Origin: CADEDV01 sp048498035
GTDB taxonomy: Bacteria > Bacteroidota > Bacteroidia > Chitinophagales > Chitinophagaceae
Reading direction: 5' to 3'
DNA: 64,000 nt
Assembly (NCBI GenBank): GCA_048498035.1
Contig: JBEHYT010000006.1
Location: 1 to 64,000 of the forward strand
Numbering within the stretch: the stretch's first letter is position 1; every line of letters starts with the position of its first letter. The notes below the pieces were generated by a model. That model searched no databases. It saw nothing but the letters and a program-made list of their open reading frames with translations, and was not told the origin of the DNA. The position numbers were made by a program, and so were the translations under genes. This document shows positions 35,288 through 43,407 of this stretch, piece after piece.

Positions 35288-36589
35288 TTATTGTTGATCC
35301 ATATAATCAATTACCAGGTGGCAGAAGGCTTTGACCCCGGTTTTCATCCCGGCGTCATCTACAAAAAATCCCGCAGTGTGGTGAGGCGGCGCTTTTGCTG
35401 GATCATTTCCTTTTGGCATTCCGCCCAGGTAAAAAAAGAATGCGGGCGCCTTTGTTCCGTAATAGGAAAAATCCTCTGCCCCGGTTACCCATTCATGTTC
35501 ATACACATTAGACGCGCCTGCGGCGGATTGCAGCGAGGCGATCATCTTTCTCACCAGCTCCGGGTTGTTAAAGGTAACCAATGCTTTTGTTTCAATGGTT
35601 AATTTGGCGGTAGCGCCATTTGCTTCAGCAATATTGGTTACCATCTTTTGCATTTGTGCGTGCACTTTGCGCTGCATCGCGGTATCAAGGGTTCGGATCG
35701 TTCCATCCATGCTGCATTGATCGGGAATGATATTATTTCGTACGCCCCCATTGATCTTGCCCACGGTTATTACCACCGGTCCCTTGGTAAGCTCGCTCTC
35801 ACGACTCACCACATGCTGCAACCCTTCAATGATCTGAGCCGATACTGTAATTGGGTCCACACCCAGCCAGGGCTGGGAGCCATGACTTCCTTTTCCCTGC
35901 ACATCAATATGAAACCAGTCGGACGATGCCATAAATGCGCCAGGTTTATAAGCGATCTTACCCACTTCAATGGCAGATTCAATATGCAGCCCAAACACTA
36001 CATCTACTTTTGGATTATCCATCACGCCTTCTTTTACCATTAATGCAGCGCCGCCTTCTTCGCCTTGCGGTGGACCTTCTTCAGCGGGCTGAAAGATAAA
36101 CTTGACGGTTCCTTTCAGGTCGTTTTTCATGCCCGCCAGTATTTCTGCCACGCTCATCAGCATTGCAACATGTGTATCATGCCCGCAGGCATGCATAACA
36201 CCCACTTCCTGCCCGTTGTAGGTTGTCTTTTCGGTAGAGCGATAAGGGCCTGCTACAGCTTCTGTGATGGGAAGTCCGTCCATATCTGCGCGGAGCGCGA
36301 TGCAGGGACCTGGTTTACCGCCTTTCAGGATACCCACAACTCCTGTTTTTGCAACGTTTTCCTGCACATCTAATCCCAGTTGGCGAAGATGGGTGGCCAC
36401 GAGTTTGGCCGTTTTATATTCGTGGTTGCCCAGTTCCGGAAACTGGTGAAGCTGGTGCCGCCAGGCCAGGCACTTGGGTTCAATGCGATCGGCCGCTTTT
36501 ACTATTTTATCGTTGAGCTCTGCCGGTGTTTGGGCGAGGGTGGCGATGCCGCTGGCGATGATTACCGGGAGCAACAGAAAGCGGACCAT
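35288..36589 (-). CDS. Secreted M20-family amidohydrolase
   Basis: The 433-residue protein has a signal peptide and an M20 metallohydrolase core of the N-acyl-amino-acid amidohydrolase (hippurate hydrolase) group. Metal-binding and catalytic residues show in MHACGHDTHVAML, FQPAEEGPPQGEEGGA, VFGLHIES, and GAEDFSYYG near the end. It probably cleaves N-acylated amino acids or peptides outside the cytoplasm. It forms a pair with the beta-lactamase-like gene, which suggests work on peptidoglycan fragments or acylated amino acids. Confidence 0.93.
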   Translation of the reverse strand: MVRFLLLPVIIASGIATLAQTPAELNDKIVKAADRIEPKCLAWRHQLHQFPELGNHEYKTAKLVATHLRQLGLDVQENVAKTGVVGILKGGKPGPCIALRADMDGLPITEAVAGPYRSTEKTTYNGQEVGVMHACGHDTHVAMLMSVAEILAGMKNDLKGTVKFIFQPAEEGPPQGEEGGAALMVKEGVMDNPKVDVVFGLHIESAIEVGKIAYKPGAFMASSDWFHIDVQGKGSHGSQPWLGVDPITVSAQIIEGLQHVVSRESELTKGPVVITVGKINGGVRNNIIPDQCSMDGTIRTLDTAMQRKVHAQMQKMVTNIAEANGATAKLTIETKALVTFNNPELVRKMIASLQSAAGASNVYEHEWVTGAEDFSYYGTKAPAFFFYLGGMPKGNDPAKAPPHHTAGFFVDDAGMKTGVKAFCHLVIDYMDQQ

Positions 36590-36764
36590 ATATAATTTTT
36601 GATGAATTTACAGGAATTACTGTGTTTTTAATCTTCCGGGAATACGAGGCGTTGGCAATTTGGCTAATTTGGGTTGTTGCAGAAAGTTGCAAACGATTTT
36701 TCCCGCAAAGCGGAATTTATAAACGGCGTTTTGCATGGATTGATCGGTTTGCGGGTTTTATTTT

Positions 36765-36772
36765 TACATTTG
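36765..36772 (+). promoter_or_regulatory. TAnnTTTG -7 box of chrA
   Basis: TACATTTG, 43 nt before the chrA ATG at 36816. Confidence 0.4.
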
Positions 36773-36815
36773 ACAACGTTGGATTCGGATAGTCAGCTTT
36801 TTATACTTAACCACT

Positions 36816-38084
36816 ATGCTGCTTCGCCATTCCTCCTTTTTGCGCGCCGTGTTCCTGCACAGTCTTACTGCATTTGGCGGCCCACAGGCGCACCTGGCAA
36901 TGATGCTCAAGACATTTGTGCATCAGCGCCCCTATGTAACAGAGGAGGAGCTGATGGAATACAATGCATTTTGCCAATTGCTGCCGGGAGCCTCGTCTAC
37001 CCAAACACTAACATTGATTGGCTACAAACGTGGCGGCGTTCCTCTTGCTGTTTTAACCCTGATCATCTGGATACTTCCGGCCTGCATTTTCATGGGGGCT
37101 TTGTCGTTCCTTCTTCATTATATAGATAAGCGCGCCTTGCATGCAGACATTTTCAAATTTGTACCGCCCATGGCCGCGGGATTTTTGGTGTATGCGGCCG
37201 TTGTGGCTTTTCCGCTTGGCGTACGAAATACCATCACCTGGATCATCATGTTTATAAGCCTGATCGGAACTTATCTTCTTTTCAGGCAACCCTGGATTTT
37301 CCCGTTGTTGATCGTAATAGGAGGTGTAGCTACTAATCTTAGCCGCAAGCGTATTCCGCAGGTAGATCAAAAACCGAAAAAAATCAAATGGTGGAACTTC
37401 TGGCTATTTGGGATCATTTTTATTCTGGCAGGTTTTCTCAGTGAGCGTGCGCGGATCGACCACTGGCCTAATCGAAAACCGGTCAATCTCTTTGAGAATA
37501 TGTACCGGATGGGAAGTCTTGTATTTGGCGGCGGACAGGTATTGATGCCGATGATGTATGAGCAATTCTGCGTGCGGCCAGAAGCTGTTCGTGTGAAAGA
37601 CAGCACACAGGCAAAGTCGATGGTGCAAATTGATAAGGATGATATGTATACAGGTATGGGTATTGTGCGCGCGCTTCCCGGACCTGTATTTTCAGTAGGA
37701 GCTTTTGCCGGCGGGATGGCGCTAAAAGATTCCGGAAGCACACCAGAAGAACGCATTTGTATGCAACTACTTGGTTGCGCAATTGGCATGGTCGGTATTT
37801 TCCTGCCCAGTGCGTTATTGGTGTTGTTCTTTTTTCCGATCTGGAATAATTTGAAAAAGTATGCCGCTGTTTATCGTTCGCTGGAGGGAATCAATGCCGT
37901 TGTGGTAGGCATTATGATTGCGTCCACCTTTTATATCCTGAAAGATATTTCGTTGATAGCGCCCACGCAGGTGAGTGTGATGAATGTGGCGGTGATTGCA
38001 GGAACTTTTCTGTTGCTGAATTTTACAAGGCTGGCATCACCGGTAATTGTGTTTGCCTGTCTTGCGCTTGGTTATTTTTTGTAG
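36816..38084 (+). CDS. chrA: Chromate ion transporter (ChrA/CHR family)
   Basis: The 422-residue membrane protein has the two-halved CHR layout. The N-terminal half carries FLHSLTAFGGPQAHLAMM and YNAFCQLLPGASSTQTLTLIGY. The C-terminal half repeats the pattern (SLVFGGGQVLMPMMYEQFC, then GIVRALPGPVFSVGAFAGGM). Family members export chromate, but some have other substrates. About 10-12 membrane helices are visible. The 3' end overlaps nadD on the other strand by 13 bp. Confidence 0.92.
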   Translation: MLLRHSSFLRAVFLHSLTAFGGPQAHLAMMLKTFVHQRPYVTEEELMEYNAFCQLLPGASSTQTLTLIGYKRGGVPLAVLTLIIWILPACIFMGALSFLLHYIDKRALHADIFKFVPPMAAGFLVYAAVVAFPLGVRNTITWIIMFISLIGTYLLFRQPWIFPLLIVIGGVATNLSRKRIPQVDQKPKKIKWWNFWLFGIIFILAGFLSERARIDHWPNRKPVNLFENMYRMGSLVFGGGQVLMPMMYEQFCVRPEAVRVKDSTQAKSMVQIDKDDMYTGMGIVRALPGPVFSVGAFAGGMALKDSGSTPEERICMQLLGCAIGMVGIFLPSALLVLFFFPIWNNLKKYAAVYRSLEGINAVVVGIMIASTFYILKDISLIAPTQVSVMNVAVIAGTFLLLNFTRLASPVIVFACLALGYFL

Positions 38085-38644
38085 TAACCGCCTTTCTCTA
38101 TTTCTTCCAATACACTATCGGGCACCATGTACCGAATCGATTTTCCTTCTCTCACAAGATTCCGGATTTGTGTTGCCGAAATATCCAGCAGGGGAGCGTT
38201 CAGTAATTCAACTGTTGCGCCGAACGTTTCTGTTACTTCAAAACCTGGCCGTTTGTAAATGTAAATAGGATAATCCCGGATGATCACCTCTGCATTTTTC
38301 CATTTATCAAGATTCTGAAATCCGTCGCTTCCCATAATAATGGAAAATTCGTGATCGGGATATTTTTCACGGAGATACGCGAGCGTTTCTACAGTGTAAG
38401 AGGGGCGAGGCAAATGGAATTCAATATCGGAAGCCTTGATACGATTGTCGTTTTCAATGGCTGTTCGTACCAGATGCAGGCGGTCATATTCATTCAAAAG
38501 AGAATTGGATGGTTTGAATGGATTTTGCGGAGAAACAACAAACCACACCTGGCGAAGATCTGTTACATTCAATACATGGTTGGCGATGATCAAATGACCG
38601 GTATGGACAGGATTAAACGACCCGAAATACAATCCTATTTTCAT
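38072..38644 (-). CDS. nadD: Nicotinate-nucleotide adenylyltransferase
   Basis: NadD joins NaMN and ATP to give NaAD in NAD synthesis. The 190-residue protein has the nucleotidyltransferase motif GLYFGSFNPVHTGH with H14 and H17, and the C-terminal ISATQIRNLVREGKSIRYM. Length and order are standard. nadA, another gene of the pathway, ends in the window at 63788. It lies 15 bp downstream of feoA. Confidence 0.97.
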   Translation of the reverse strand: MKIGLYFGSFNPVHTGHLIIANHVLNVTDLRQVWFVVSPQNPFKPSNSLLNEYDRLHLVRTAIENDNRIKASDIEFHLPRPSYTVETLAYLREKYPDHEFSIIMGSDGFQNLDKWKNAEVIIRDYPIYIYKRPGFEVTETFGATVELLNAPLLDISATQIRNLVREGKSIRYMVPDSVLEEIEKGGYYKK

Positions 38645-38659
38645 GTAAATAATTAAAAA

Positions 38660-38890
38660 TCAATTAGTTATATCAACAATGATATATTCGGCCTCGTTTA
38701 GCCGCAGGCTGAGTGAGTAGCCGGCCACATTCACGGATATTGGATCGCCCAGGGGCGCTACCTGCTCCAACACTATTTTTTCACCCGGCAAGCACCCCAT
38801 TTCCATCAATTTCAGGAACAGATCATTATTATTGAACTTGGAAATAATTCCTTGCTGGCCTGGCAACAATTCAGAAAGCTTCTTTTCCAT
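38660..38890 (-). CDS. feoA: Ferrous iron transport protein A
   Basis: The 76-residue protein has the SH3-like FeoA fold: LSELLPGQQGIISKF, then LKLMEMGCLPGEKIVLEQ, then the closing strands with YSLSLRLNEAEYIIVD. FeoA helps FeoB move ferrous iron. Here it stands apart from feoB, 4.3 kb away and on the opposite strand, with nadD downstream. A TAnnTTTG box at 38907-38914 serves it. Confidence 0.93.
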   Translation of the reverse strand: MEKKLSELLPGQQGIISKFNNNDLFLKLMEMGCLPGEKIVLEQVAPLGDPISVNVAGYSLSLRLNEAEYIIVDITN

Positions 38891-38906
38891 TTCCTTCAGT
38901 TATATA

Positions 38907-38914
38907 CAAAGCTA
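38907..38914 (-). promoter_or_regulatory. TAnnTTTG -7 box of feoA
   Basis: TAGCTTTG on the minus strand, 16 nt before the feoA ATG at 38890. Confidence 0.5.
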
Positions 38915-38953
38915 CCATTGAATTATGTCGATCGTTTACGAATTTTGAAACTT

Positions 38954-39391
38954 ATGATTACCAATTCAATGATACAGTTTTTTAGTGATGACGTAAGTGT
39001 TTCTCTATCCAACAGAACTGCACTCAAGAAGTTTATTAATTCCATTTTCCGAAGGGAAAAACGGGCCTTGTTGTCTGTCAATTATATTTTTTGCTCTGAT
39101 GAAAAATTGCTCCAGGTAAACCGCGACTTCTTACAACATGACTATTACACGGATATCATCACGTTTGAGTTGTCGGGCAAGAATAGGCCTGTAGAAGCGG
39201 AGATATATATCAGCGTAGACAGAGTGCGGGATAACGCAAAGACGCACGGAACTTCTGTTAAAGAAGAACTTCACCGGGTCATCTTCCACGGGGCACTCCA
39301 TCTCTGTGGATATAAGGATAAAACCAAAAGCCAGGCCCGCGTGATGCGGGAAATGGAGGAAAAATATCTAAAACTCTATTTGAGGTCATAA
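38954..39391 (+). CDS. ybeY: Endoribonuclease YbeY (16S rRNA maturation)
   Basis: YbeY is a zinc RNase needed for 16S rRNA 3' processing and ribosome quality control. From the ATG at 38954 the protein has 145 residues; a second ATG at 38969 is as likely, while the long frame from 38852 overlaps feoA and is rejected. The core shows LLQVNRDFLQHDYYTDIITF and the zinc motif HGALHLCGYKDKTK, in which the third histidine of the usual HxxxHxxGYDH is replaced, as far as I recall a common Bacteroidota form. Confidence 0.93.
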   Translation: MITNSMIQFFSDDVSVSLSNRTALKKFINSIFRREKRALLSVNYIFCSDEKLLQVNRDFLQHDYYTDIITFELSGKNRPVEAEIYISVDRVRDNAKTHGTSVKEELHRVIFHGALHLCGYKDKTKSQARVMREMEEKYLKLYLRS

Positions 39392-39438
39392 TGTTTCATG
39401 TGACACGGTTTCGAGTCGAAACCGTTTCCCGTGAAACG
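39392..39438. repeat. Paired parS-like palindromic sites around a hairpin
   Basis: TGTTTCATGTGACACG at 39392-39407 and CGTTTCCCGTGAAACG at 39423-39438 each match 13 of 16 positions of the ParB site consensus TGTTTCACGTGAAACA. The two are inverted to each other, and between them lies CGGTTTCGA-G-TCGAAACCG. No T-run follows, so it is not a normal terminator. Function is unproven. Confidence 0.4.
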
Positions 39439-39461
39439 CCTATCTTTGGCGAAAAGCTTCT

Positions 39462-40043
39462 ATGGCATCGCCTTCCCGCTCCCTGCAAACAAAAGAAAAG
39501 CAAAAATGGCAGATCGCCCTCCGGCGATATGTGATTGAAAAACATCCCAATGCCTTTTATGCCCCTTATTTTGGTTTAGATGTCGCCAATTTCCGGAAAT
39601 GGATAGAAGCTCAGTTCGAAGAAGGGCTTTCCTGGGATAACTTCAACGCCTCCTGGCAATTTGATTTTGTTGTTCCTCTCATCTACTTCGATTTGGCGCT
39701 CGAAAAAGACCTTGTCCTGGCCTGGAACTTTCTAAATATCCGCGTATCGCCAGTTTCCGTCAAAGACCACCGCTCTCGCTCCGATCTCCTTTTTGCCAAA
39801 TCCTACTTTACAACCCTTTTGCAAACGCTTAACCTACAAATGTGCCGGCGTATGCTGGAAAAAATCGCCGACCTGGAGCAGGCCCAATCCAACCCAGAAC
39901 CACAATCCAGGTTCCTACTAGAAAACAGGGCACTACTTGAGCAGTTGCAAAACTATGGACCTGTTGAGTTTGAGCTACTGAATCATGGCCGTTCCCCCGA
40001 AGAAATTGAAAAGGAAGCAGCAATCCTCAAAAAGCTTCAATAA
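39462..40043 (+). CDS. Protein resembling an HNH endonuclease with a degenerate active site
   Basis: The 193-residue protein shows FGLDVANFRKWIEAQF followed by GLSWDNFNASWQFDFVVP and then IYFDLALEKDLVLAWNFLNI. This follows the order seen in phage-type HNH nucleases (a WDNY-x-W-HIDHIIP-SFDL-xxxNLQP pattern). The two metal-site histidines are replaced by Gln66 and Phe69, so nuclease activity is unlikely. The C-terminal 80 residues are helical. I infer a nuclease-derived protein with another role. The final bases lie 31 bp before the mnmG start. No characterised relative is known to me. Confidence 0.7.
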   Translation: MASPSRSLQTKEKQKWQIALRRYVIEKHPNAFYAPYFGLDVANFRKWIEAQFEEGLSWDNFNASWQFDFVVPLIYFDLALEKDLVLAWNFLNIRVSPVSVKDHRSRSDLLFAKSYFTTLLQTLNLQMCRRMLEKIADLEQAQSNPEPQSRFLLENRALLEQLQNYGPVEFELLNHGRSPEEIEKEAAILKKLQ

Positions 40044-40058
40044 CCCCGTACAAGTAGC

Positions 40059-40066
40059 TAACTTTG
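40059..40066 (+). promoter_or_regulatory. TAnnTTTG -7 box of mnmG
   Basis: TAACTTTG, 8 nt before the ATG at 40075, leaving a leader of only a few bases. It rules out the longer frame from 39985. Confidence 0.55.
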
Positions 40067-40074
40067 CAGACTCT

Positions 40075-41937
40075 ATGTTTCCCAGGTACGATATTATTGT
40101 AGTAGGCGCCGGCCATGCCGGCTGTGAGGCAGCTGCAGCAGCCGCCAATCTTGGTTCAAAGGTTCTTCTGATAACTATGAATATGCAGACCATTGCACAA
40201 ATGAGCTGCAACCCGGCGATGGGAGGAATTGCAAAAGGCCAGATTGTAAGAGAAATTGATGCCATGGGAGGATATTCCGGTATTGTCACCGACCTGTCCA
40301 TGCTTCAATTCAGGATGCTGAATCGGTCGAAAGGTCCGGCCATGTGGAGTCCAAGGGCCCAAAACGACCGGATGTTGTTTTCCCAGAAGTGGCGCGAGAT
40401 GTTGGAGAATACGGAAAACCTTGATTTTTACCAGGACATGGTAAAAGGCCTGCTGGTAAGCGGCGGAAAGGTAACAGGTGTAATCACAGGCCTTGGTCAT
40501 GAAATAACCGCCGGAGCCGTGGTGTTAACTAATGGAACATTTCTAAACGGCATCGTTCATATTGGCGAGAAGAATTTTGGCGGCGGGCGGATGGCTGAAA
40601 AGGCTGCAACCGGTATCACCGAGCAACTCGTATCACTGGGGTTTGAAAGTGACCGTTTGAAAACCGGTACACCTCCACGCATCGACGGCCGAAGTCTGGA
40701 TTATTCAAAAATGGAAGAACAGCCTGGAGATGAACAGATCGTTGGCTTCTCCTATACAAACACAGTCAAGCCGCAGCAACAGCGAAGCTGCTGGATAACC
40801 TATACAAATCCTACCGTTCATAGCATCCTTCAAACAGGGTTCGACAGAAGCCCGATGTTTGCCGGACGAATTGAAGGTGTGGGCCCGCGATATTGTCCAA
40901 GCATTGAAGACAAGATCAGCCGCTTTGCCGACCGGGAGCGTCACCAGCTTTTCATTGAACCCGAAGGCTGGAATACTGTAGAGATATACGTAAACGGATT
41001 TTCAACCTCACTCCCGGAAGACGTGCAATACGAAGCTCTTCGTAATATAATTGGGTTTGAGAATGTAAAAATGTTCAGGCCGGGCTATGCAATCGAGTAC
41101 GATTATTTTCCACCCACCCAACTTAATTATACGCTTGAAACAAAGTTGCTCGACAACCTGTTTTTTGCGGGGCAGATCAACGGAACCACCGGTTACGAAG
41201 AGGCAGCCTGCCAGGGATTGATGGCCGGCATCAATGCACATCAAAAAGTTCACCAGCTGGAACCAGTTATACTGAAGCGAAGCGAAGCATATATTGGTGT
41301 GTTGATTGATGATTTGATTAGCAAAGGAACGGATGAGCCATACCGCATGTTTACATCACGTGCAGAGTTCAGAACATTGCTTCGCCAGGACAACGCTGAT
41401 CTACGTCTCACTGAAATGAGCTATCGCCTGGGACTGGCCAGCCAGGATCGGATGGATGCCGTAATGCGCAAACGCGACGGCGTAGCAGAGATTCGAACTA
41501 CTCTCTCCGGACTTCAACTGGAACCGGCGGAGCTAAATCCTTATTTTAATAAAATAAATTCTGCCTCCGTTTCCGAAAAACAGAAAGCGCAAAAGGTGCT
41601 ATTGCGTCCAGACGTTGAGTTGCACGAAATGATAACCCAACTGCCAACAGTAGCCGCGGCACTTTCAAACTACGACGCGGACACGATTGAGCAGGCTTCT
41701 ATACAGGTGAAATACGATGTGTACATTGAAAAGGAGCGCGAGCTGGTGAAGCGGATGAGCCAATTGGAAGAATTGGAAATCCCGGCTTCATTTGATTATA
41801 AAAAAATTGCCTCGCTTGGCAACGAAGCCCGGGAGAAGCTGGCGCGCATCAAACCGCGGACCTTAGGACAGGCTAGCAGGATTTCCGGGATCAACCCCAG
41901 CGACGTTCAAATCCTGATGGTCTATATGGGGCGTTGA
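40075..41937 (+). CDS. mnmG: tRNA uridine-34 5-carboxymethylaminomethyl modification enzyme MnmG (GidA)
   Basis: MnmG works with MnmE to place cmnm5 on U34 of certain tRNAs, using FAD. The 620-residue protein has the FAD-binding start (YDIIVVGAGHAGCEAAAAAA), SCNPAMGGIAKGQIVREIDA, GRMAEKAATGITEQL with RLKTGTPPRIDGRS, and YRMFTSRAEFRTLLRQDNAD. The C-terminal MnmE-binding helices end in LGQASRISGINPSDVQIL. The last 75 bp overlap the SET-ATP-grasp gene on the other strand. Confidence 0.97.
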   Translation: MFPRYDIIVVGAGHAGCEAAAAAANLGSKVLLITMNMQTIAQMSCNPAMGGIAKGQIVREIDAMGGYSGIVTDLSMLQFRMLNRSKGPAMWSPRAQNDRMLFSQKWREMLENTENLDFYQDMVKGLLVSGGKVTGVITGLGHEITAGAVVLTNGTFLNGIVHIGEKNFGGGRMAEKAATGITEQLVSLGFESDRLKTGTPPRIDGRSLDYSKMEEQPGDEQIVGFSYTNTVKPQQQRSCWITYTNPTVHSILQTGFDRSPMFAGRIEGVGPRYCPSIEDKISRFADRERHQLFIEPEGWNTVEIYVNGFSTSLPEDVQYEALRNIIGFENVKMFRPGYAIEYDYFPPTQLNYTLETKLLDNLFFAGQINGTTGYEEAACQGLMAGINAHQKVHQLEPVILKRSEAYIGVLIDDLISKGTDEPYRMFTSRAEFRTLLRQDNADLRLTEMSYRLGLASQDRMDAVMRKRDGVAEIRTTLSGLQLEPAELNPYFNKINSASVSEKQKAQKVLLRPDVELHEMITQLPTVAAALSNYDADTIEQASIQVKYDVYIEKERELVKRMSQLEELEIPASFDYKKIASLGNEAREKLARIKPRTLGQASRISGINPSDVQILMVYMGR

Positions 41938-43377
41938 TACATTCCCGCTTCCAGCGGCTCTCTCTTGCTCCCGCTTTGTCATTGTGTTTCCATTTTGTCC
42001 CAACACCAACCCACGACAATTGTGTGCACCACACTGGCATTTAAAAGGCTCCATGTGTTCATCCAGGAATTCGGCATAATCAAGCGTCAGCTCTTCGCCT
42101 TCCTGAATCTCTGATTTCGCTATCACATTCAACCCGTCAAATCCTGTATTCGGAGAGCAGCTATGATTTTGCGGCGCCCAGTCGGACGGCTCTTCGTCCC
42201 ACAACACAAACAACTCGCTACTCAGTGGATAGGCGTATCTTCTGAAATGCAGTTTAGCATTTTCGTCCCAATTATTTTCGACAAAAGACCTGGTAACGAT
42301 CCGTTGCGCCCGCTCTTCTCCGCGGAAAATGACCTCGCCCTTTTTTATTTTGCGTTTGGCGTAAATACCAAATCCTGCAATGGCATTACCCCGCATGAAG
42401 AACGGGCGTTCCAAGCGCTGGTGGCGGGCAATTCCTTCAGCGATAATATGACGTAAAAACTGCTCTTGTCCTGTTCCGTCAAATTTTAGAATATAGTCAG
42501 CAGATCCTTCGTATCCATCCTTGTAGAAAACAGAGCAGGTAAAATTAATTTCAAGGAAATAAATCTGGCCATCCGCTGTCACCCTAAAGTCAAGCCGTGC
42601 ATAGCCGGCGCCATTAAATCCTCGGAAAATTTTCTCAGCGGCATCCTTCAACCGCCCTTCAAGTTCCTGGTCCTCGCAGGGAAAATTACAGTCGGGGTGA
42701 AGTTCAGATGTTTTTAACGCATAGGTTTTAAAAGCCCTGTCTTCCGGAAACCGGTATTCAACAGGCTTGTAGGCAGTAACTGTTTTCCCGTTGGGATTGG
42801 CCGCTACGAGGACGGTAAACTCCCGCCCGGCGATGTACTCTTCCACCAATAGCGGTCCATATACCGTGAGTATTTCTGCAACTTTTTGTTGAAGTTCTGC
42901 TGGTGAATTCACAAGTGATCTTTCGTCGATGCCCAGACTATCGCCCGCTTTCGCGGGCTTCACGAACATGGGAAATTTCAACTGCTGAATCGCGGTCACC
43001 GTATCTTTTTCCGTTTCCACCAGTACATAGGCCGGGGTAGTCACGTTCTCACAGTAGGCCACATACTTCATCAATTCTTTGGGCGGGTCATATAGTTTTG
43101 AGGTTGGCCCGGTAAACGGCAATTTCAGCAGCTCCAGGAAATAGATCACATCAATGGATGGAACTTCCCATTCCAGGTAACCTTCGCACAGGTTGACGAA
43201 AATGTCAAATCCCTCATGCGCCAGCTCTTTCAACTGCCGGTAAGTTGTTAGCTTATTTAAAAAAACGGAACGGACCTCACACTCTGGCAGGAGCGCCGCC
43301 AGCTCTCGTGGAGGATCATAATATTGGTAGTCAACACCCGTTGTTGAATAATCTGGTTGCAATACACAAACACGCAT
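41863..43377 (-). CDS. Fusion of an ATP-grasp ligase and a SET-domain methyltransferase
   Basis: Residues 1-320 form an ATP-grasp domain of D-Ala-D-Ala ligase type, with FPMFVKPAKAGDSLGIDERS (nucleotide-binding lobe), LLVEEYIAGREFTVLVAA and the metal-binding end YFLEINFTCSVF. Residues about 330-460 form a SET domain: GFGIYAKRKIKKGEVI, substrate/cofactor motif NHSCSPNTG (404-412), GEELTLDYAE (427-436), and a post-SET cysteine cluster CQCGAHNC (447-454). SET enzymes methylate lysines with SAM. The last 24 residues are read antisense to the 3' end of mnmG, so this tail is unlikely to be conserved. It is the third gene of the cluster, 30 bp after the second. Substrate unknown. Confidence 0.85.
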   Translation of the reverse strand: MRVCVLQPDYSTTGVDYQYYDPPRELAALLPECEVRSVFLNKLTTYRQLKELAHEGFDIFVNLCEGYLEWEVPSIDVIYFLELLKLPFTGPTSKLYDPPKELMKYVAYCENVTTPAYVLVETEKDTVTAIQQLKFPMFVKPAKAGDSLGIDERSLVNSPAELQQKVAEILTVYGPLLVEEYIAGREFTVLVAANPNGKTVTAYKPVEYRFPEDRAFKTYALKTSELHPDCNFPCEDQELEGRLKDAAEKIFRGFNGAGYARLDFRVTADGQIYFLEINFTCSVFYKDGYEGSADYILKFDGTGQEQFLRHIIAEGIARHQRLERPFFMRGNAIAGFGIYAKRKIKKGEVIFRGEERAQRIVTRSFVENNWDENAKLHFRRYAYPLSSELFVLWDEEPSDWAPQNHSCSPNTGFDGLNVIAKSEIQEGEELTLDYAEFLDEHMEPFKCQCGAHNCRGLVLGQNGNTMTKREQERAAGSGNVSTPHIDHQDLNVAGVDPGNPASLS

Positions 43378-43407
43378 ATTCCTCAGGATTTCATTTCTGA
43401 TTGATGA

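Noticed and set aside
38852..38953. 34-codon extension of ybeY
   Set aside because: It overlaps the feoA start region and precedes the conserved part of YbeY.
39399..39440. Rho-independent terminator after ybeY
   Set aside because: The hairpin is good but no T-run follows on either strand, so parS-like sites fit better.
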